A stretch of DNA of 64,000 nucleotides from Chitinophaga hostae (GTDB lineage Bacteria > Bacteroidota > Bacteroidia > Chitinophagales > Chitinophagaceae): contig NZ_JAGTXB010000001.1 in assembly GCF_018224885.1 (NCBI RefSeq), forward strand, positions 744,001-808,000. The letters run 5' to 3'. Below the pieces are notes generated by a model. That model had not been told where the DNA came from, ran no database searches, and worked only from the letters and a program-made list of their open reading frames with translations. Shown here one piece after another: positions 1-8,072 of this stretch. A program made the position numbers and the translations under genes. Within the stretch, counting starts at the first letter, position 1, and the number at the start of each line of letters is the position of its first letter.

Positions 1-594
1 CGTTCCAGTAAAGAAAAATTCCTGGAAAGCAACGAAAGGCTGGAATACCTCGGTGACGCCATTCTCGGTGCCATTGTGGGAGACTATCTCTTTAAAAAAT
101 ATCCCTACAAAACAGAAGGTTATTTAACGGAGATGCGATCCAAAATCGTTAACCGGCAACAGTTAAATGACATCGCCATCAAAATGGGACTGCGCAAGCT
201 GACCATCTACGATAAATACAACAGCTTTCTCAAAATCAGCCAGATATTCGGCAACACCCTCGAAGCCCTGGTTGGCGCCGTTTACCTCGACCGCGGTTAC
301 AATAAAACCCAGCAGTTCGTTCACAAACGCATTATCATGCCATACATCGATATGGAAATGTTGGAAACCGTGGAAATGAACCACAAAAACAAACTATACG
401 GCTGGGCCAATAAAAATGGCAAAACCCTCGAATTCGAATTACTCGAGGAACAAATGGATAATGGCCGGCGTATATTCACTGTGGGGGCTGTGGTAGACGG
501 AGAACTGATCTGCAGCGGTAAAGCCTTTAATAAAAAAGATGCCAGCCAGATTGCCGCCCAGCAAGCCATTATACAACTTGGACTGGGCGACTAA
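1..594 (+). CDS. rnc: Ribonuclease III (5' end outside window)
   Basis: Endoribonuclease that cuts double-stranded RNA in rRNA precursors and structured mRNAs. The reading frame is open from base 1, so the start lies upstream. The first residues contain the RNase III signature NERLEYLGDAILG, which holds the acidic catalytic residues. The rest of the nuclease domain follows (helices with EALVGAVYLDRG), then a C-terminal double-stranded-RNA-binding domain ending in KKDASQIAAQQAI, the usual KxxA-type helix. An internal ATG at 76 would discard the catalytic motif and is not the start. The gene runs toward the GyrI-like gene on the other strand, with a partial heptamer repeat between them. Identity is near certain. 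Confidence 0.96.
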   Translation, partial: RSSKEKFLESNERLEYLGDAILGAIVGDYLFKKYPYKTEGYLTEMRSKIVNRQQLNDIAIKMGLRKLTIYDKYNSFLKISQIFGNTLEALVGAVYLDRGYNKTQQFVHKRIIMPYIDMEMLETVEMNHKNKLYGWANKNGKTLEFELLEEQMDNGRRIFTVGAVVDGELICSGKAFNKKDASQIAAQQAIIQLGLGD

Positions 595-641
595 ACTCGT
601 CGGCTGATTATTCCTGCATCATTCTGCCACATTCAATTATC

Positions 642-680
642 CTCCGCTTGCTAAGAGCTAACAGCTAATGGCTAACAGCT
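642..680. repeat. Heptamer-palindrome repeat, half element (R1)
   Basis: A run of CTAACAG/CTAATGG heptamers preceded by TCCGCTTGCTAA, which matches the right half of the fuller elements at 8.0 and 13.6 kb. No left arm is seen. It lies between the converging 3' ends of rnc and the GyrI-like gene and stops 3 bp from the latter's stop codon. Confidence 0.75.
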
Positions 681-683
681 CCT

Positions 684-1286
684 CTATCTCACCGGATGCC
701 TTAATATCGTTTTTAATTTCTCCGGTGCAGTTTTCCTGTAGTCGGATAAGTAAATTTCATGATGACGCCCGTTCATTTGCAAGCCTCTCTGCTGCATGAA
801 ATCCTCCATCTTTTTCAATGAACCCGGCTCCTCGCTAAAAGGGCCTGTGTGCAACAATTGTATACACAACCCCTCTTCTATATGCTTGAAATCTACTGCA
901 CGGATATAAACCGATTTCTTCTTCTTTTCTGCCGACAGTACTGCCTCTGAAAATTGTTGCCTTGTTACTTCATCCGGCATCCGGATAGCCAGCTCATAAT
1001 GCCACTGGTCCCTGGGTACCTGTAACGGATCAACGCTATTGTCATCTACCCACCAGAAGCCCTCCAGTTTACTTACGGTAAAATCCCGGCCTTTTTGTTT
1101 GCTGCTGAACTTAATGCCGTAAGCTACCGCATACAAAGCGGCAGTAACTTCTCCAAATGCAGCACCATTGGGATCTCCCTTGCCAGATATAGTAACAAAA
1201 AGACCTTTTTCTATGGTAACCAGCTCCGGGATGCCGGTTGCTGTATAGTATTGTTTGAATGTTTTAGTTAAATCCAGTTTATTCAT
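684..1286 (-). CDS. GyrI-like small-molecule-binding domain protein
   Basis: Cytoplasmic protein of about 200 residues made of one GyrI-like (AraC effector-binding) domain. Visible family marks are an early VTIEKGLFVTISGKGDP stretch and the late segment QLLHTGPFSEEPGSL followed by GRHHEIYLSDYRKTAPEKLKT. Members bind or hydrolyse small ligands; the ligand here cannot be read. I place the start at MNKLDLTK (1286) because relatives begin there. The frame is open further: an ATG at 1361 would add a hydrophobic stretch (YLGWLLLITFVF) resembling a signal peptide or membrane anchor, so an exported form cannot be excluded. It follows a DJ-1/GyrI fusion gene on the same strand, from which a hairpin at 1403-1428 may separate it. 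Confidence 0.8.
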   Translation of the reverse strand: MNKLDLTKTFKQYYTATGIPELVTIEKGLFVTISGKGDPNGAAFGEVTAALYAVAYGIKFSSKQKGRDFTVSKLEGFWWVDDNSVDPLQVPRDQWHYELAIRMPDEVTRQQFSEAVLSAEKKKKSVYIRAVDFKHIEEGLCIQLLHTGPFSEEPGSLKKMEDFMQQRGLQMNGRHHEIYLSDYRKTAPEKLKTILRHPVR

Positions 1287-1402
1287 GTTTGTTAATGTTA
1301 GCTGTATATCAAAAACAAATGTGATCAGAAGCAACCATCCCAGGTATATGTAAGTTTTCATTTGTGAAAGGTTGAATTCCTGTTGTTGGTATAGCCAATA
1401 AT

Positions 1403-1428
1403 GGGTACAGGCGCCCGTTCCCGTACCC
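1403..1428 (-). terminator. Hairpin between DJ-1/GyrI and GyrI genes
   Basis: GGGTAC and GTACCC arms, extended by GG/CC after one mismatch, lie just past the stop of the DJ-1/GyrI gene. There is no T-run, so it may be a Rho-type or processing hairpin rather than a classical terminator. Confidence 0.35.
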
Positions 1429-1437
1429 ACTATCCTG

Positions 1438-2469
1438 CTATACTATCCCAATTTGCACATTGGTAATGTTCTTTTCCGGATGCTCAAAGTTGTAGCGCAG
1501 GTACTGCTCCCGGGTATAGCCATTCATTTGTAAGCCCAGCATTCCCATACCGGCAAACAGTTTACCGTAAGTGTTAGCCAGGAGATCCCAGGAACCGTGA
1601 TGCTGCATACCTACACACTTGAATGGCGGCAATGTTTCACACTGCCAGGGTGCGGTAACGGGTTTTACTTCGGTAACCGGTAGTCCTATATCCAGTGTAA
1701 ATACGGTGTCCGGCTGTCCATCGAAGCCATGATAGTGCCATTGCGGTGCGCCACAGATCTCCAGCCCGGCTTCCACTGCCTGTTGATACACCACTTTAAT
1801 AGCGGTACGTACCAGCTCTATCATACCTGCATAATTAGTTTCGTAACGACGATAGAAGAAATGAAAAGGGAGGGTGTTTTCCAGTTCTGTACCTGCTGAT
1901 CCGGCATCAAAAAAGCTGAACCAGAACTTAAGCTGTTCGTTCTCCTGTAAATCAAAGTGGTTAAAGATAGCTTTGGTAAACGCTACCATAGCGGTAGCGC
2001 TGGCAGTGATGATCTGGCTGGCAGCAACGGCGGGGCTGTTATCATAGAAATCGCCTCCTTTATAGGCCGGCGCCAGCGCCTTGAGTACCTCAGCGTGATT
2101 GCTGGTATGGGCAATGTTATCAAGGAAGCCATGTTGCGCCAGTAATACGGTGGCGCCGCAAATGGCGGCTACTGTTTTTTGGCGGTCCAGCAGCTGTTGA
2201 ACCAGCGGTAGTACTTCTGTATTGGCGCCCTGTTCCATAGGCGCACCGCCGGGGAGGATCAGCAGGTCAATATCCGCTTTCATGGCCTGTTCCAGGCTGG
2301 CCTGTGGTTGTACCGGCAGCTTGCCCCCGGAAGTAACGGGTTGCCCGTTCAGTGAAAAGGTAACAATGTTAATATCAGTAAAGGAACCAATGCCATACAT
2401 AGGAAGTGCCGGTTCCCAGTCAGAATAGCCATCGAAGAGGAATACGTAGCAGTTGTCGAGCTTTTTCAT
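1438..2469 (-). CDS. DJ-1/PfpI-like amidotransferase domain fused to GyrI-like domain
   Basis: About 343 residues with two domains. Residues 1-190 are a DJ-1/PfpI class I glutamine-amidotransferase-like domain: an early YVFLFDGYSDWE strand, LLILPGGAP, and the nucleophile elbow AAICGATVLLAQ with its cysteine. Residues about 210-343 are a GyrI-like effector-binding domain (ETNYAGMIELVRTAI, MQHHGSWDLL, YTREQYLRYN). The start is set at MKKLDNCYV (2469); nine upstream codons are in frame but poor. A WYL regulator lies 76 bp upstream on the same strand and a second GyrI protein downstream, so the three may act on one ligand. Whether the cysteine is catalytic cannot be decided from sequence. Confidence 0.85.
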   Translation of the reverse strand: MKKLDNCYVFLFDGYSDWEPALPMYGIGSFTDINIVTFSLNGQPVTSGGKLPVQPQASLEQAMKADIDLLILPGGAPMEQGANTEVLPLVQQLLDRQKTVAAICGATVLLAQHGFLDNIAHTSNHAEVLKALAPAYKGGDFYDNSPAVAASQIITASATAMVAFTKAIFNHFDLQENEQLKFWFSFFDAGSAGTELENTLPFHFFYRRYETNYAGMIELVRTAIKVVYQQAVEAGLEICGAPQWHYHGFDGQPDTVFTLDIGLPVTEVKPVTAPWQCETLPPFKCVGMQHHGSWDLLANTYGKLFAGMGMLGLQMNGYTREQYLRYNFEHPEKNITNVQIGIV

Positions 2470-2544
2470 ATTGTATCTTTTTTGATAACAATACAAAGCA
2501 ACAACCGGGCAGTGACAACCTTATGTCAGCAGCATTTTAAAAAA

Positions 2545-3510
2545 CTAAAAATGATGATCATGAAGCTCCTTCACCAGGTCCTGGATAGCTGTTTTGAGCT
2601 CCTGCGGCTGGATCACCTTTGCATGGTTCCCGAGCATGATAATCCACCTGGCAAAGTGTCCCAGGTGAGCGTGTAGGAAGGTAAGCTCGGTTTGGTCGCC
2701 GGTCACCTTTTCCTCCATCAGGCCATAGTAGTATTTCTGGTCGCGGATGTATCGCATGATGTCATTATCAATGACTATTTTAATAAGGTAGGCGTTTTCC
2801 TCCCTGTTCCGTTGGCGCTGTTGTTCCAGGTAATTTTGGAGGGAGGGGTGCTTATCCTTCCGGTAGGACGTGGAAAGTACTGTGAGCTTACGTATCCGGT
2901 CTACCCTGAAATCCCGATAGCCCTGTCTGAGCCTGCAAAAGCCTATCAGGTGCCAGTTATGGCTGATATGAAAGATGCCTATGGGTTCTACCTCCCGCCT
3001 GGTAGCTACTTCTTCCTGCAGGGAAAAGTATTCCATGCTGACCACCTGGGTCATACCAAGTGCCTGCTGTATATCCGATAAAAAACGGTTGGGGAACTCT
3101 TCGGCTTCCGTTTTGGCGGGTTGATACCGCAATACCGCAATGTTTTCATCCAGGGATTCCAGGTAATCCTTCTCGCTGCCACGGAGTACGGAGCGTATCT
3201 TTTCCATCGCCAGGCTGAATTGCTTTTTGTTGCTGTGATCGCTGAATTGCTCCATGAGCTTTTCACCGGTAAGCAATGCTGCCGCCTCTTCTTTCGAAAA
3301 CATCACCGGTGGCAGGTGATAGCCCTCCACAATGTAATAGCCGGTTCCGGCCTCCGCCCCAATAGGCACACCAGCCTCCTGCAGGGCCTTTACGTCCCGG
3401 TAAACTGTTCTTAAGCTAATGTTAAAACGGTCGGCTATTTCAGCAGCCCTGACTATTTTTTTACCCTGTAGTTGTATGAGAATGGCGGTAAGACGGTCAA
3501 TGCGATTCAT
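2545..3510 (-). CDS. YafY-type transcriptional regulator (HTH + WYL + WCX)
   Basis: 321-residue regulator. Residues 1-60 form an HTH_11/DeoR-like winged helix (NRIDRLTAILIQLQG, IADRFNISLRTVYRDVKAL). The middle contains a WYL domain (NWHLIGFCRLRQGYRDFRVDRI), a ligand-sensing module related to the Sm fold. The C-terminus has the WCX extension with LGHFARWIIMLGNHAKVI. This order and length are typical of YafY proteins. It ends 76 bp before the DJ-1/GyrI fusion, which it probably controls together with itself. The ligand is unknown. The start at 3510 is the first ATG and fits the family's usual MxRIDRL beginning. Confidence 0.9.
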   Translation of the reverse strand: MNRIDRLTAILIQLQGKKIVRAAEIADRFNISLRTVYRDVKALQEAGVPIGAEAGTGYYIVEGYHLPPVMFSKEEAAALLTGEKLMEQFSDHSNKKQFSLAMEKIRSVLRGSEKDYLESLDENIAVLRYQPAKTEAEEFPNRFLSDIQQALGMTQVVSMEYFSLQEEVATRREVEPIGIFHISHNWHLIGFCRLRQGYRDFRVDRIRKLTVLSTSYRKDKHPSLQNYLEQQRQRNREENAYLIKIVIDNDIMRYIRDQKYYYGLMEEKVTGDQTELTFLHAHLGHFARWIIMLGNHAKVIQPQELKTAIQDLVKELHDHHF

Positions 3511-3589
3511 GGAAGCAATTAATTCAGGGTACGAATTTCGGCCTCCGGAAATTATTTTCAGAAAATTTTTTAAACCAATTAAACTTTAG

Positions 3590-3755
3590 TCAAAGCAGAC
3601 CGTCTTAAATACATCATTATCTCCTGATAAACGATAGGATACCGGAAAATGACAATGGAGACTTTCGGGAGATCATCAACACAATGCTACAGTACAGAAT
3701 ATAGGTTAAATGGTAAGTCCCTGCAATTTCTTGCGGGGACCGGTTTTTTATAGCG
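3590..3755 (+). ncRNA. Candidate small RNA with intrinsic terminator
   Basis: No credible ORF lies between the 5' end of the YafY gene and the repeat before cydB, yet a good plus-strand intrinsic terminator (3717-3749) is present with no plus-strand gene to terminate. Upstream, ATCTCCTGA (3619-3627) can pair with TCGGGAGAT (3665-3673), giving a 9-bp stem around a 37-nt loop. The 5' boundary is a guess; I see no clear TAnnTTTG promoter. The family is not recognised. The remainder of this intergenic stretch (3511-3590) shows nothing else. Confidence 0.35.
3717..3750 (+). terminator. Intrinsic terminator
   Basis: GTCCCTGC (3717-3724) pairs with GCGGGGAC (3733-3740), with one T-G wobble and an 8-nt loop, followed by GGTTTTTT. 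Direction is plus strand. Confidence 0.7.
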
Positions 3756-3873
3756 GTTAGCTATTAGCTTTTAGCACTTAAACCTCGATACCTACTATTT
3801 CTCTCTAAACTACCAGCTACTGCGACATCAACAAATTTGCTAACAGCTAACAGCTAATGGCTAACAGCTCTAG
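3752..3873. repeat. Heptamer-palindrome repeat (R2), degenerate centre
   Basis: Left arm 3752-3775 reads as TTAGCTA/TTAGCTT units; right arm 3836-3873 is TTTGCTAACAG followed by CTAACAG/CTAATGG units. The 60-bp centre lacks the inner GCAGCGGA palindrome. The right arm runs into the stop codon of cydB (3870-3872). Confidence 0.75.
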
Positions 3874-4904
3874 TAGCTCATCTCATTTAACTTCACCTTA
3901 CCCCGGAAAGTCCAGAACAGGAAAGTGGTATATCCAATAACCATAGGGGTGCCAATAGCGGCAATCAACAACATAATTTTTAAGGATTTTACGGAAGACG
4001 CAGCCGCATAAATACTGATGCTGTAGGCCGGATCTGTGGTAGATATTACAATATTGGGATATAATCCAACTGCAAACAGGATCAGTAAGCAGGCCGTAAT
4101 AATACAGGAGTAAAGAAAAGCAGTATAGTACTTCCGGGCATCCACGTTCCTTTTAATATTAAGCAGGATGAGTACCGCCAGCATGGGTAGACCAAATAAC
4201 TGCGGATGCGATTTAAACTGATGCGTCATATGAGGTACATAAATAAGGGTAGCCATCGACGTTAGTATAAAGCACAGGATAAAAAATTTGCTGCAGTTGT
4301 TTACAATCACTGTGAGCCGGGTATACAGCCGGTTTTCTGTTTTCATGACCAGGTAAATAGCGCCATGCAACATAAACAATGATAACGTGGTAAACGATAT
4401 CAGTATCGCGTAGGGATTAAAGAATGAAAGCAGTGTGCCGGTAAATTCATGTTCCTTGTTGATAGGCAGCCCGTGTATCAGGTTTCCCAATACCAATCCC
4501 AGTAACAGGGTAATGGCCGTACTGGAAACGGTGTAGCTGATATCCCACATTTTCCGCCACCACAGCCAGGGTTCCTTGCTCCTGAATTCTATGGAAATAG
4601 CCCGGAAAATCAGGGCTACCAGGAATAGCATAAAGGGAACATAAAAGGTAGATAACACCACGCCATACACCAGCGGGAAGCCGGCAAACAGGGCGCCGCC
4701 CGCAATGACCAGCCATACTTCATTACCATCCCATACGGGACCGATAGCGTTAAGTACCAGGCGCCGGCTTTCTTCTTTCTTAAAAAACAGGTGTAATGAA
4801 CCTGCTCCCAGGTCAAAACCATCCAGCACACCATAACCAGTGATCAATCCGCCGATCACTAAAAACCACCAGGTGGGAAGATCCAGTCCGAGTATTGTTT
4901 CCAT
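3870..4904 (-). CDS. cydB: Cytochrome bd ubiquinol oxidase subunit II
   Basis: Integral inner-membrane subunit of the bd-type quinol oxidase, which reduces O2 to water with high affinity and without proton pumping. About 344 residues with roughly eight to nine hydrophobic segments. The N-terminus WWFLVIGGLITGYGVLDGFDLG and the following GPVWDGNEVWLV are hallmark CydB sequences. The start is METILGLDLP at 4904, four bases after the cydA stop; thirty in-frame codons before it would overlap cydA. The last codons coincide with the end of the heptamer repeat at 3.75-3.87 kb. No CydX-like small ORF was seen after it. Partner of cydA immediately upstream. Confidence 0.96.
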   Translation of the reverse strand: METILGLDLPTWWFLVIGGLITGYGVLDGFDLGAGSLHLFFKKEESRRLVLNAIGPVWDGNEVWLVIAGGALFAGFPLVYGVVLSTFYVPFMLFLVALIFRAISIEFRSKEPWLWWRKMWDISYTVSSTAITLLLGLVLGNLIHGLPINKEHEFTGTLLSFFNPYAILISFTTLSLFMLHGAIYLVMKTENRLYTRLTVIVNNCSKFFILCFILTSMATLIYVPHMTHQFKSHPQLFGLPMLAVLILLNIKRNVDARKYYTAFLYSCIITACLLILFAVGLYPNIVISTTDPAYSISIYAAASSVKSLKIMLLIAAIGTPMVIGYTTFLFWTFRGKVKLNEMSY

Positions 4905-4908
4905 ACTG

Positions 4909-6300
4909 CTATAATTTTGTTGGGTGGTAAGTAATATTATCATGGTAATAGCCATGGTATTCTGTTTCGGCATTCTCTGAAATATCAGGACCATGCTGTA
5001 TTTTCCGGGTCAGCAAATAAATGAAGAGCGTAAACAGCAACATATATACCAGTGTAAATAATATCAGGGAAAACATCACCTGGTCGGCGGTTACCTTGCG
5101 GGACAACGCATCTGAGGTGCGCAGCAGTTTATACACTACCCAGGGTTGCCGGCCAACCTCTGCGGCATACCATCCTACCTGGTTGGCGATCTGCGGCAGT
5201 AATACTGCCCAGGCGAAGATGGTCATCAGCCAGCGCTGGTTGAATAATTTTTTTCTCCATAATAGGAACACTGCCAGCAGCGTAAGACCGATCAGTATCA
5301 TTCCAATGGAAATCATGAGGTGATACATCTGGAAAACGAAGTTCACTGCTCCGGGCCGGTCTTCTTTTGGCGTTGCCCTCAAACCCTCCACTGGCGCTGA
5401 AAAACTGCCATGTGCGAGGAAGGAAAGGCCTCCCGGAATTTTGATACCGGTTGTTTGCTCCTTTTTATTATCTACCCAGCCAACAATATACATGGGCGCT
5501 ACGGCGGAACTATCATAATGTCCTTCCATGGCGGCTAATTTGGCTGGCTGATATTTGCTGACGTAATGGGCGGAGCGGTGACCGGTAAAAAGTTGCATTA
5601 GAGCAGCAATGACAGCTACTCCCAGCCCTACTTTGAACATGGCTTGTGCATGTTCTGTAAAACGCCGTTTTAATATATACCAGGCGGCTACGCTCATAAC
5701 GAGAAAGGAGCCGGCGAGGAAAGATCCTATAATAACATGTGAAAAGCGATCTACAGAAGAAGGGTTAAATACCATTTCCCAGAAATCCGTTACTACCGCG
5801 CGGGCCTGCAGATCATGGCCTTCTATGCGGAAGCCGGTAGGCGTTTGCTGCCAGGAGTTGGCAATCACGATCCATAAAGCCGAAAAAATGGAGCCCAAAG
5901 CCACCATGCAGGTAGAAAAGAAATGGACACCTTTATTGACCCGGTTCCAGCCAAACAATAATACCCCGAGGAAGGCCGATTCCATGGCAAACGCAAAAAT
6001 ACCTTCTGCTGCCAGCGCACTTCCAAAAATATCGCCTACGTAATGAGAGTAAGTGGCCCAGTTGGTGCCGAATTCGAATTCCATCACAATGCCCGTGGCT
6101 ACACCAATACCGAAGATCAGGGCAAATATTTTGATCCAGTAACGGGTAATGTCTTTATAAAGCGCGAGCCCCGTTTTAAGATACAGCCCCTCCATAATGA
6201 CCAGGCAAAGCCCCAGTCCTATGCTCAACGGAGGATAGATGTAATGAAAGGCGATGGTAAATGCAAACTGTATTCTGGATAGTATTTCTACGGAAGGCAT
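4909..6300 (-). CDS. cydA: Cytochrome bd ubiquinol oxidase subunit I
   Basis: 463-residue haem-carrying subunit of cytochrome bd. The N-terminus has the conserved histidine of FAFTIAFHYIYPPLSIGLG (haem b595 ligand), a second conserved histidine in DRFSHVIIGSFLAG (haem b558), and the GRQPWVVYKLLRTSDA motif near the C-terminus. The Q-loop region is of the short type. It is the first gene of a cydA-cydB operon with a 4-bp gap to cydB. A TACCTTTG -7 box sits at 6319-6326, 18 bp before the ATG. Expected to serve respiration at low oxygen. Confidence 0.97.
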   Translation of the reverse strand: MPSVEILSRIQFAFTIAFHYIYPPLSIGLGLCLVIMEGLYLKTGLALYKDITRYWIKIFALIFGIGVATGIVMEFEFGTNWATYSHYVGDIFGSALAAEGIFAFAMESAFLGVLLFGWNRVNKGVHFFSTCMVALGSIFSALWIVIANSWQQTPTGFRIEGHDLQARAVVTDFWEMVFNPSSVDRFSHVIIGSFLAGSFLVMSVAAWYILKRRFTEHAQAMFKVGLGVAVIAALMQLFTGHRSAHYVSKYQPAKLAAMEGHYDSSAVAPMYIVGWVDNKKEQTTGIKIPGGLSFLAHGSFSAPVEGLRATPKEDRPGAVNFVFQMYHLMISIGMILIGLTLLAVFLLWRKKLFNQRWLMTIFAWAVLLPQIANQVGWYAAEVGRQPWVVYKLLRTSDALSRKVTADQVMFSLILFTLVYMLLFTLFIYLLTRKIQHGPDISENAETEYHGYYHDNITYHPTKL

Positions 6301-6318
6301 AATATAAAATTATTGATG

Positions 6319-6326
6319 CAAAGGTA
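6319..6326 (-). promoter_or_regulatory. -7 promoter box of cydAB
   Basis: TACCTTTG on the minus strand fits the Bacteroidota TAnnTTTG consensus and lies 18 bp before the cydA ATG. No clean -33 TTTG was found at the usual 19-21 bp distance (TTTC is at about 18 bp). Confidence 0.55.
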
Positions 6327-6475
6327 GTTGGTGAAGATATCCATGAAACTGATGTTTGTCATGTATTGATAAAAATATAATGTTATCATCACCTTAACAA
6401 GTAAATAACCGGTTTATCCCTTTGTTTTTACTATCTTGAAACAATAATTTTAGTGTAATGGTTTACTTGATATAG

Positions 6476-6510
6476 CGTCCTGCCGTAGCGCAGGACGTTT
6501 ATATTTTATT
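6476..6510. terminator. Hairpin terminator after quinone-reductase-like gene
   Basis: CGTCCTGC (6476-6483) and GCAGGACG (6490-6497) form a perfect 8-bp stem with a 6-nt loop, 18 bp past the stop codon of the oxidoreductase gene. The T-rich flank is on the plus-strand side, so polarity is uncertain. Confidence 0.5.
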
Positions 6511-6515
6511 GTCAG

Positions 6516-7526
6516 TTAGCTGATTTCAATTACTACTTTCCCGAAATAGCTGCCGCTGCCCATATGTCTGAATGCTTCCTGCGCCTTGCTTAGTGGGAAT
6601 ACGCTGTCTATTACCGGGTGGATATTATTTATTGCAACAGCGGCCGCCAGTTCCCGGAAGCTTTGCACACTGCCAACAGAATAACCCTGTAAACGGATGT
6701 AGTTGCCTACAATGGAAAACAGGTCCAGCGGTAATTGTGCGCCTCCTATAAATCCTACGAGCCCTACAAAACCATTGTACCCCACAGATTTCACGGAATT
6801 AAGGATGGTGGGTGCGCCGGCAATATCGAGTGTGGCGTTTACACCGGCGCCGCCGGTAATACGCTTTACTTCTTCATGCCAGTCGGGATTTTTTTTATAG
6901 TCGATGACTTCATGCGCTCCCAGCGCCTGTAGTTTCTTTAGTTTTTCAGGGCTGCTGCTGGTGGCAATTACCCTGGCGCCCGCTGCCAGCGCTATTTGCA
7001 TAGCAAAAAGAGAAACACCGCCGGTTCCTTGTGTGAGTACGGTTTGTCCGGCTTTGATACCGGCAAAGCTCATCAACCCTGTCCAGGCCGTAACACCGGC
7101 AACGGGTAACGTGGCCGCCTCTACGCTGCTGAGGTTAACAGGCGTGCGTACTAATGCATATTCAGGAATTACGGCGTATTCTGCCAACAGCCCCGGAGTG
7201 CTTACACCGGTTCTGATTTGGTCGGTGGCGGCAGTGGCCTGCCCGTTTTGCCATAACTGGTTGTATTGAATCATCACCCGGTCGCCTGTTTTCCATTGAC
7301 TCACTTTATCGCCCACAGCTGCTACCACGCCGGCGCCATCGGAAGTAGGAATACGGGGCAAAGGTAACTCTTTGCTATAGGTGCCGGTAGCCAGGGCTAC
7401 GTCGAGATAATTCAGGGAGGCCGCCTCTATTTTTACCAGTACCTCATGAGGGGCCGGTGTGGGCGTAGGTATTTCTTTGAGTTGTAAACTTTCCAGTCCG
7501 AATGCGACCTGTTGTATTGCTTTCAT
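6516..7526 (-). CDS. NADPH:quinone reductase-like oxidoreductase (MDR superfamily)
   Basis: 336-residue medium-chain dehydrogenase/reductase. An N-terminal GroES-like domain (ALATGTYSKELPLPRIPTSDGAGVVAAVG) is followed by a Rossmann domain with the dinucleotide motif TQGTGGVSLFAMQ and SSSPEKLKKLQALGAHEVIDY. There are no cysteines, so no structural zinc site, which places it with the zinc-free quinone-reductase/enoyl-reductase branch. The substrate is unknown. It is divergent from an HxlR regulator; such pairs commonly respond to electrophiles or quinones, so control by that regulator is likely but inferred. Confidence 0.87.
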   Translation of the reverse strand: MKAIQQVAFGLESLQLKEIPTPTPAPHEVLVKIEAASLNYLDVALATGTYSKELPLPRIPTSDGAGVVAAVGDKVSQWKTGDRVMIQYNQLWQNGQATAATDQIRTGVSTPGLLAEYAVIPEYALVRTPVNLSSVEAATLPVAGVTAWTGLMSFAGIKAGQTVLTQGTGGVSLFAMQIALAAGARVIATSSSPEKLKKLQALGAHEVIDYKKNPDWHEEVKRITGGAGVNATLDIAGAPTILNSVKSVGYNGFVGLVGFIGGAQLPLDLFSIVGNYIRLQGYSVGSVQSFRELAAAVAINNIHPVIDSVFPLSKAQEAFRHMGSGSYFGKVVIEIS

Positions 7527-7586
7527 AAGAATTTTTTTTCTGCTACAAAATTGCAGACTAACTTCACATAAGACAAGTATGCACCA

Positions 7587-7619
7587 TTTGGGAATGTAGA
7601 TACCATTTGGATACTATTG
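7587..7619 (+). promoter_or_regulatory. Promoter and direct repeats before hxlR-type gene
   Basis: TTTG (7587-7590) and TACTATTG (7612-7619, one mismatch to TAnnTTTG) are 21 bp apart. The sequence ACCATTTGG occurs twice (7583-7591 and 7602-7610, 19 bp apart), between flanks AGTAT and ATACT. This fits a self-regulatory operator covering the promoter; inferred. Confidence 0.45.
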
Positions 7620-7640
7620 CTGAAAATCAATGCTGAAAAA

Positions 7641-7991
7641 ATGAAGAAAACAGGAAAAAATATTCATAGCGAAACGATTTGCGCAGTAGACTATGCTTTT
7701 CAACGTATTGGAGGCAAGCATAAAGGCCGGGTAATTTATCACCTGAGAAATGGGGTAAGAAGATATGGAGAACTACGGCGCTTATTAACCGGGATCACTG
7801 CTAAAATGCTGACGCAGGTATTACGCGAACTGGAGCAGGACAACCTGGTAACGCGCCATGTATACCTGGAAGTGCCACCCAGGGTGGAATACCAGCTAAC
7901 TGATACCGGAAGGGAACTGCTGCCCTTTATTATACTACTAAGTGAATGGGGCCGGAAACAGATGGGGATGGAAACAGCTGTTAGCTGCTAG
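7641..7991 (+). CDS. HxlR/MarR-like winged-helix regulator
   Basis: About 116 residues. Family marks are ETICAVDYAFQRIGGKHKG, then the recognition-helix region RYGELRRLLTGITAKMLTQVL and the wing EVPPRVEYQLTDTGREL. An upstream TTG at 7617 is in frame but overlaps the -7 box, so I take the ATG at 7641. The cysteine near residue 12 lies where HxlR proteins often carry a redox-sensing cysteine. The last codons (TAVSC-stop) are written by the left arm of the heptamer repeat that follows. Divergent from the oxidoreductase gene, its likely target. Confidence 0.9.
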   Translation: MKKTGKNIHSETICAVDYAFQRIGGKHKGRVIYHLRNGVRRYGELRRLLTGITAKMLTQVLRELEQDNLVTRHVYLEVPPRVEYQLTDTGRELLPFIILLSEWGRKQMGMETAVSC

Positions 7992-8072
7992 CTTTTAGCT
8001 TTTAGTAAATGCAGCGGAGATTATATTATGTTGGTCTCCGCTGCATTTACTAAAAGCTAACTGCTAACAGCT
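7975..8072. repeat. Heptamer-palindrome repeat (R3), short form
   Basis: Left arm 7975-8019: TTAGCTN units, then AAATGCAGCGGAGA. Loop with TATATTATGTT. Right arm 8034-8072: TCTCCGCTGCATTT, then CTAAAAG/CTAACTG units. It supplies the 3' end of the HxlR gene on the plus strand and the stop codon of jetC on the minus strand. Inner stem and loop match R9 at 61 kb except for paired changes. Confidence 0.9.
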
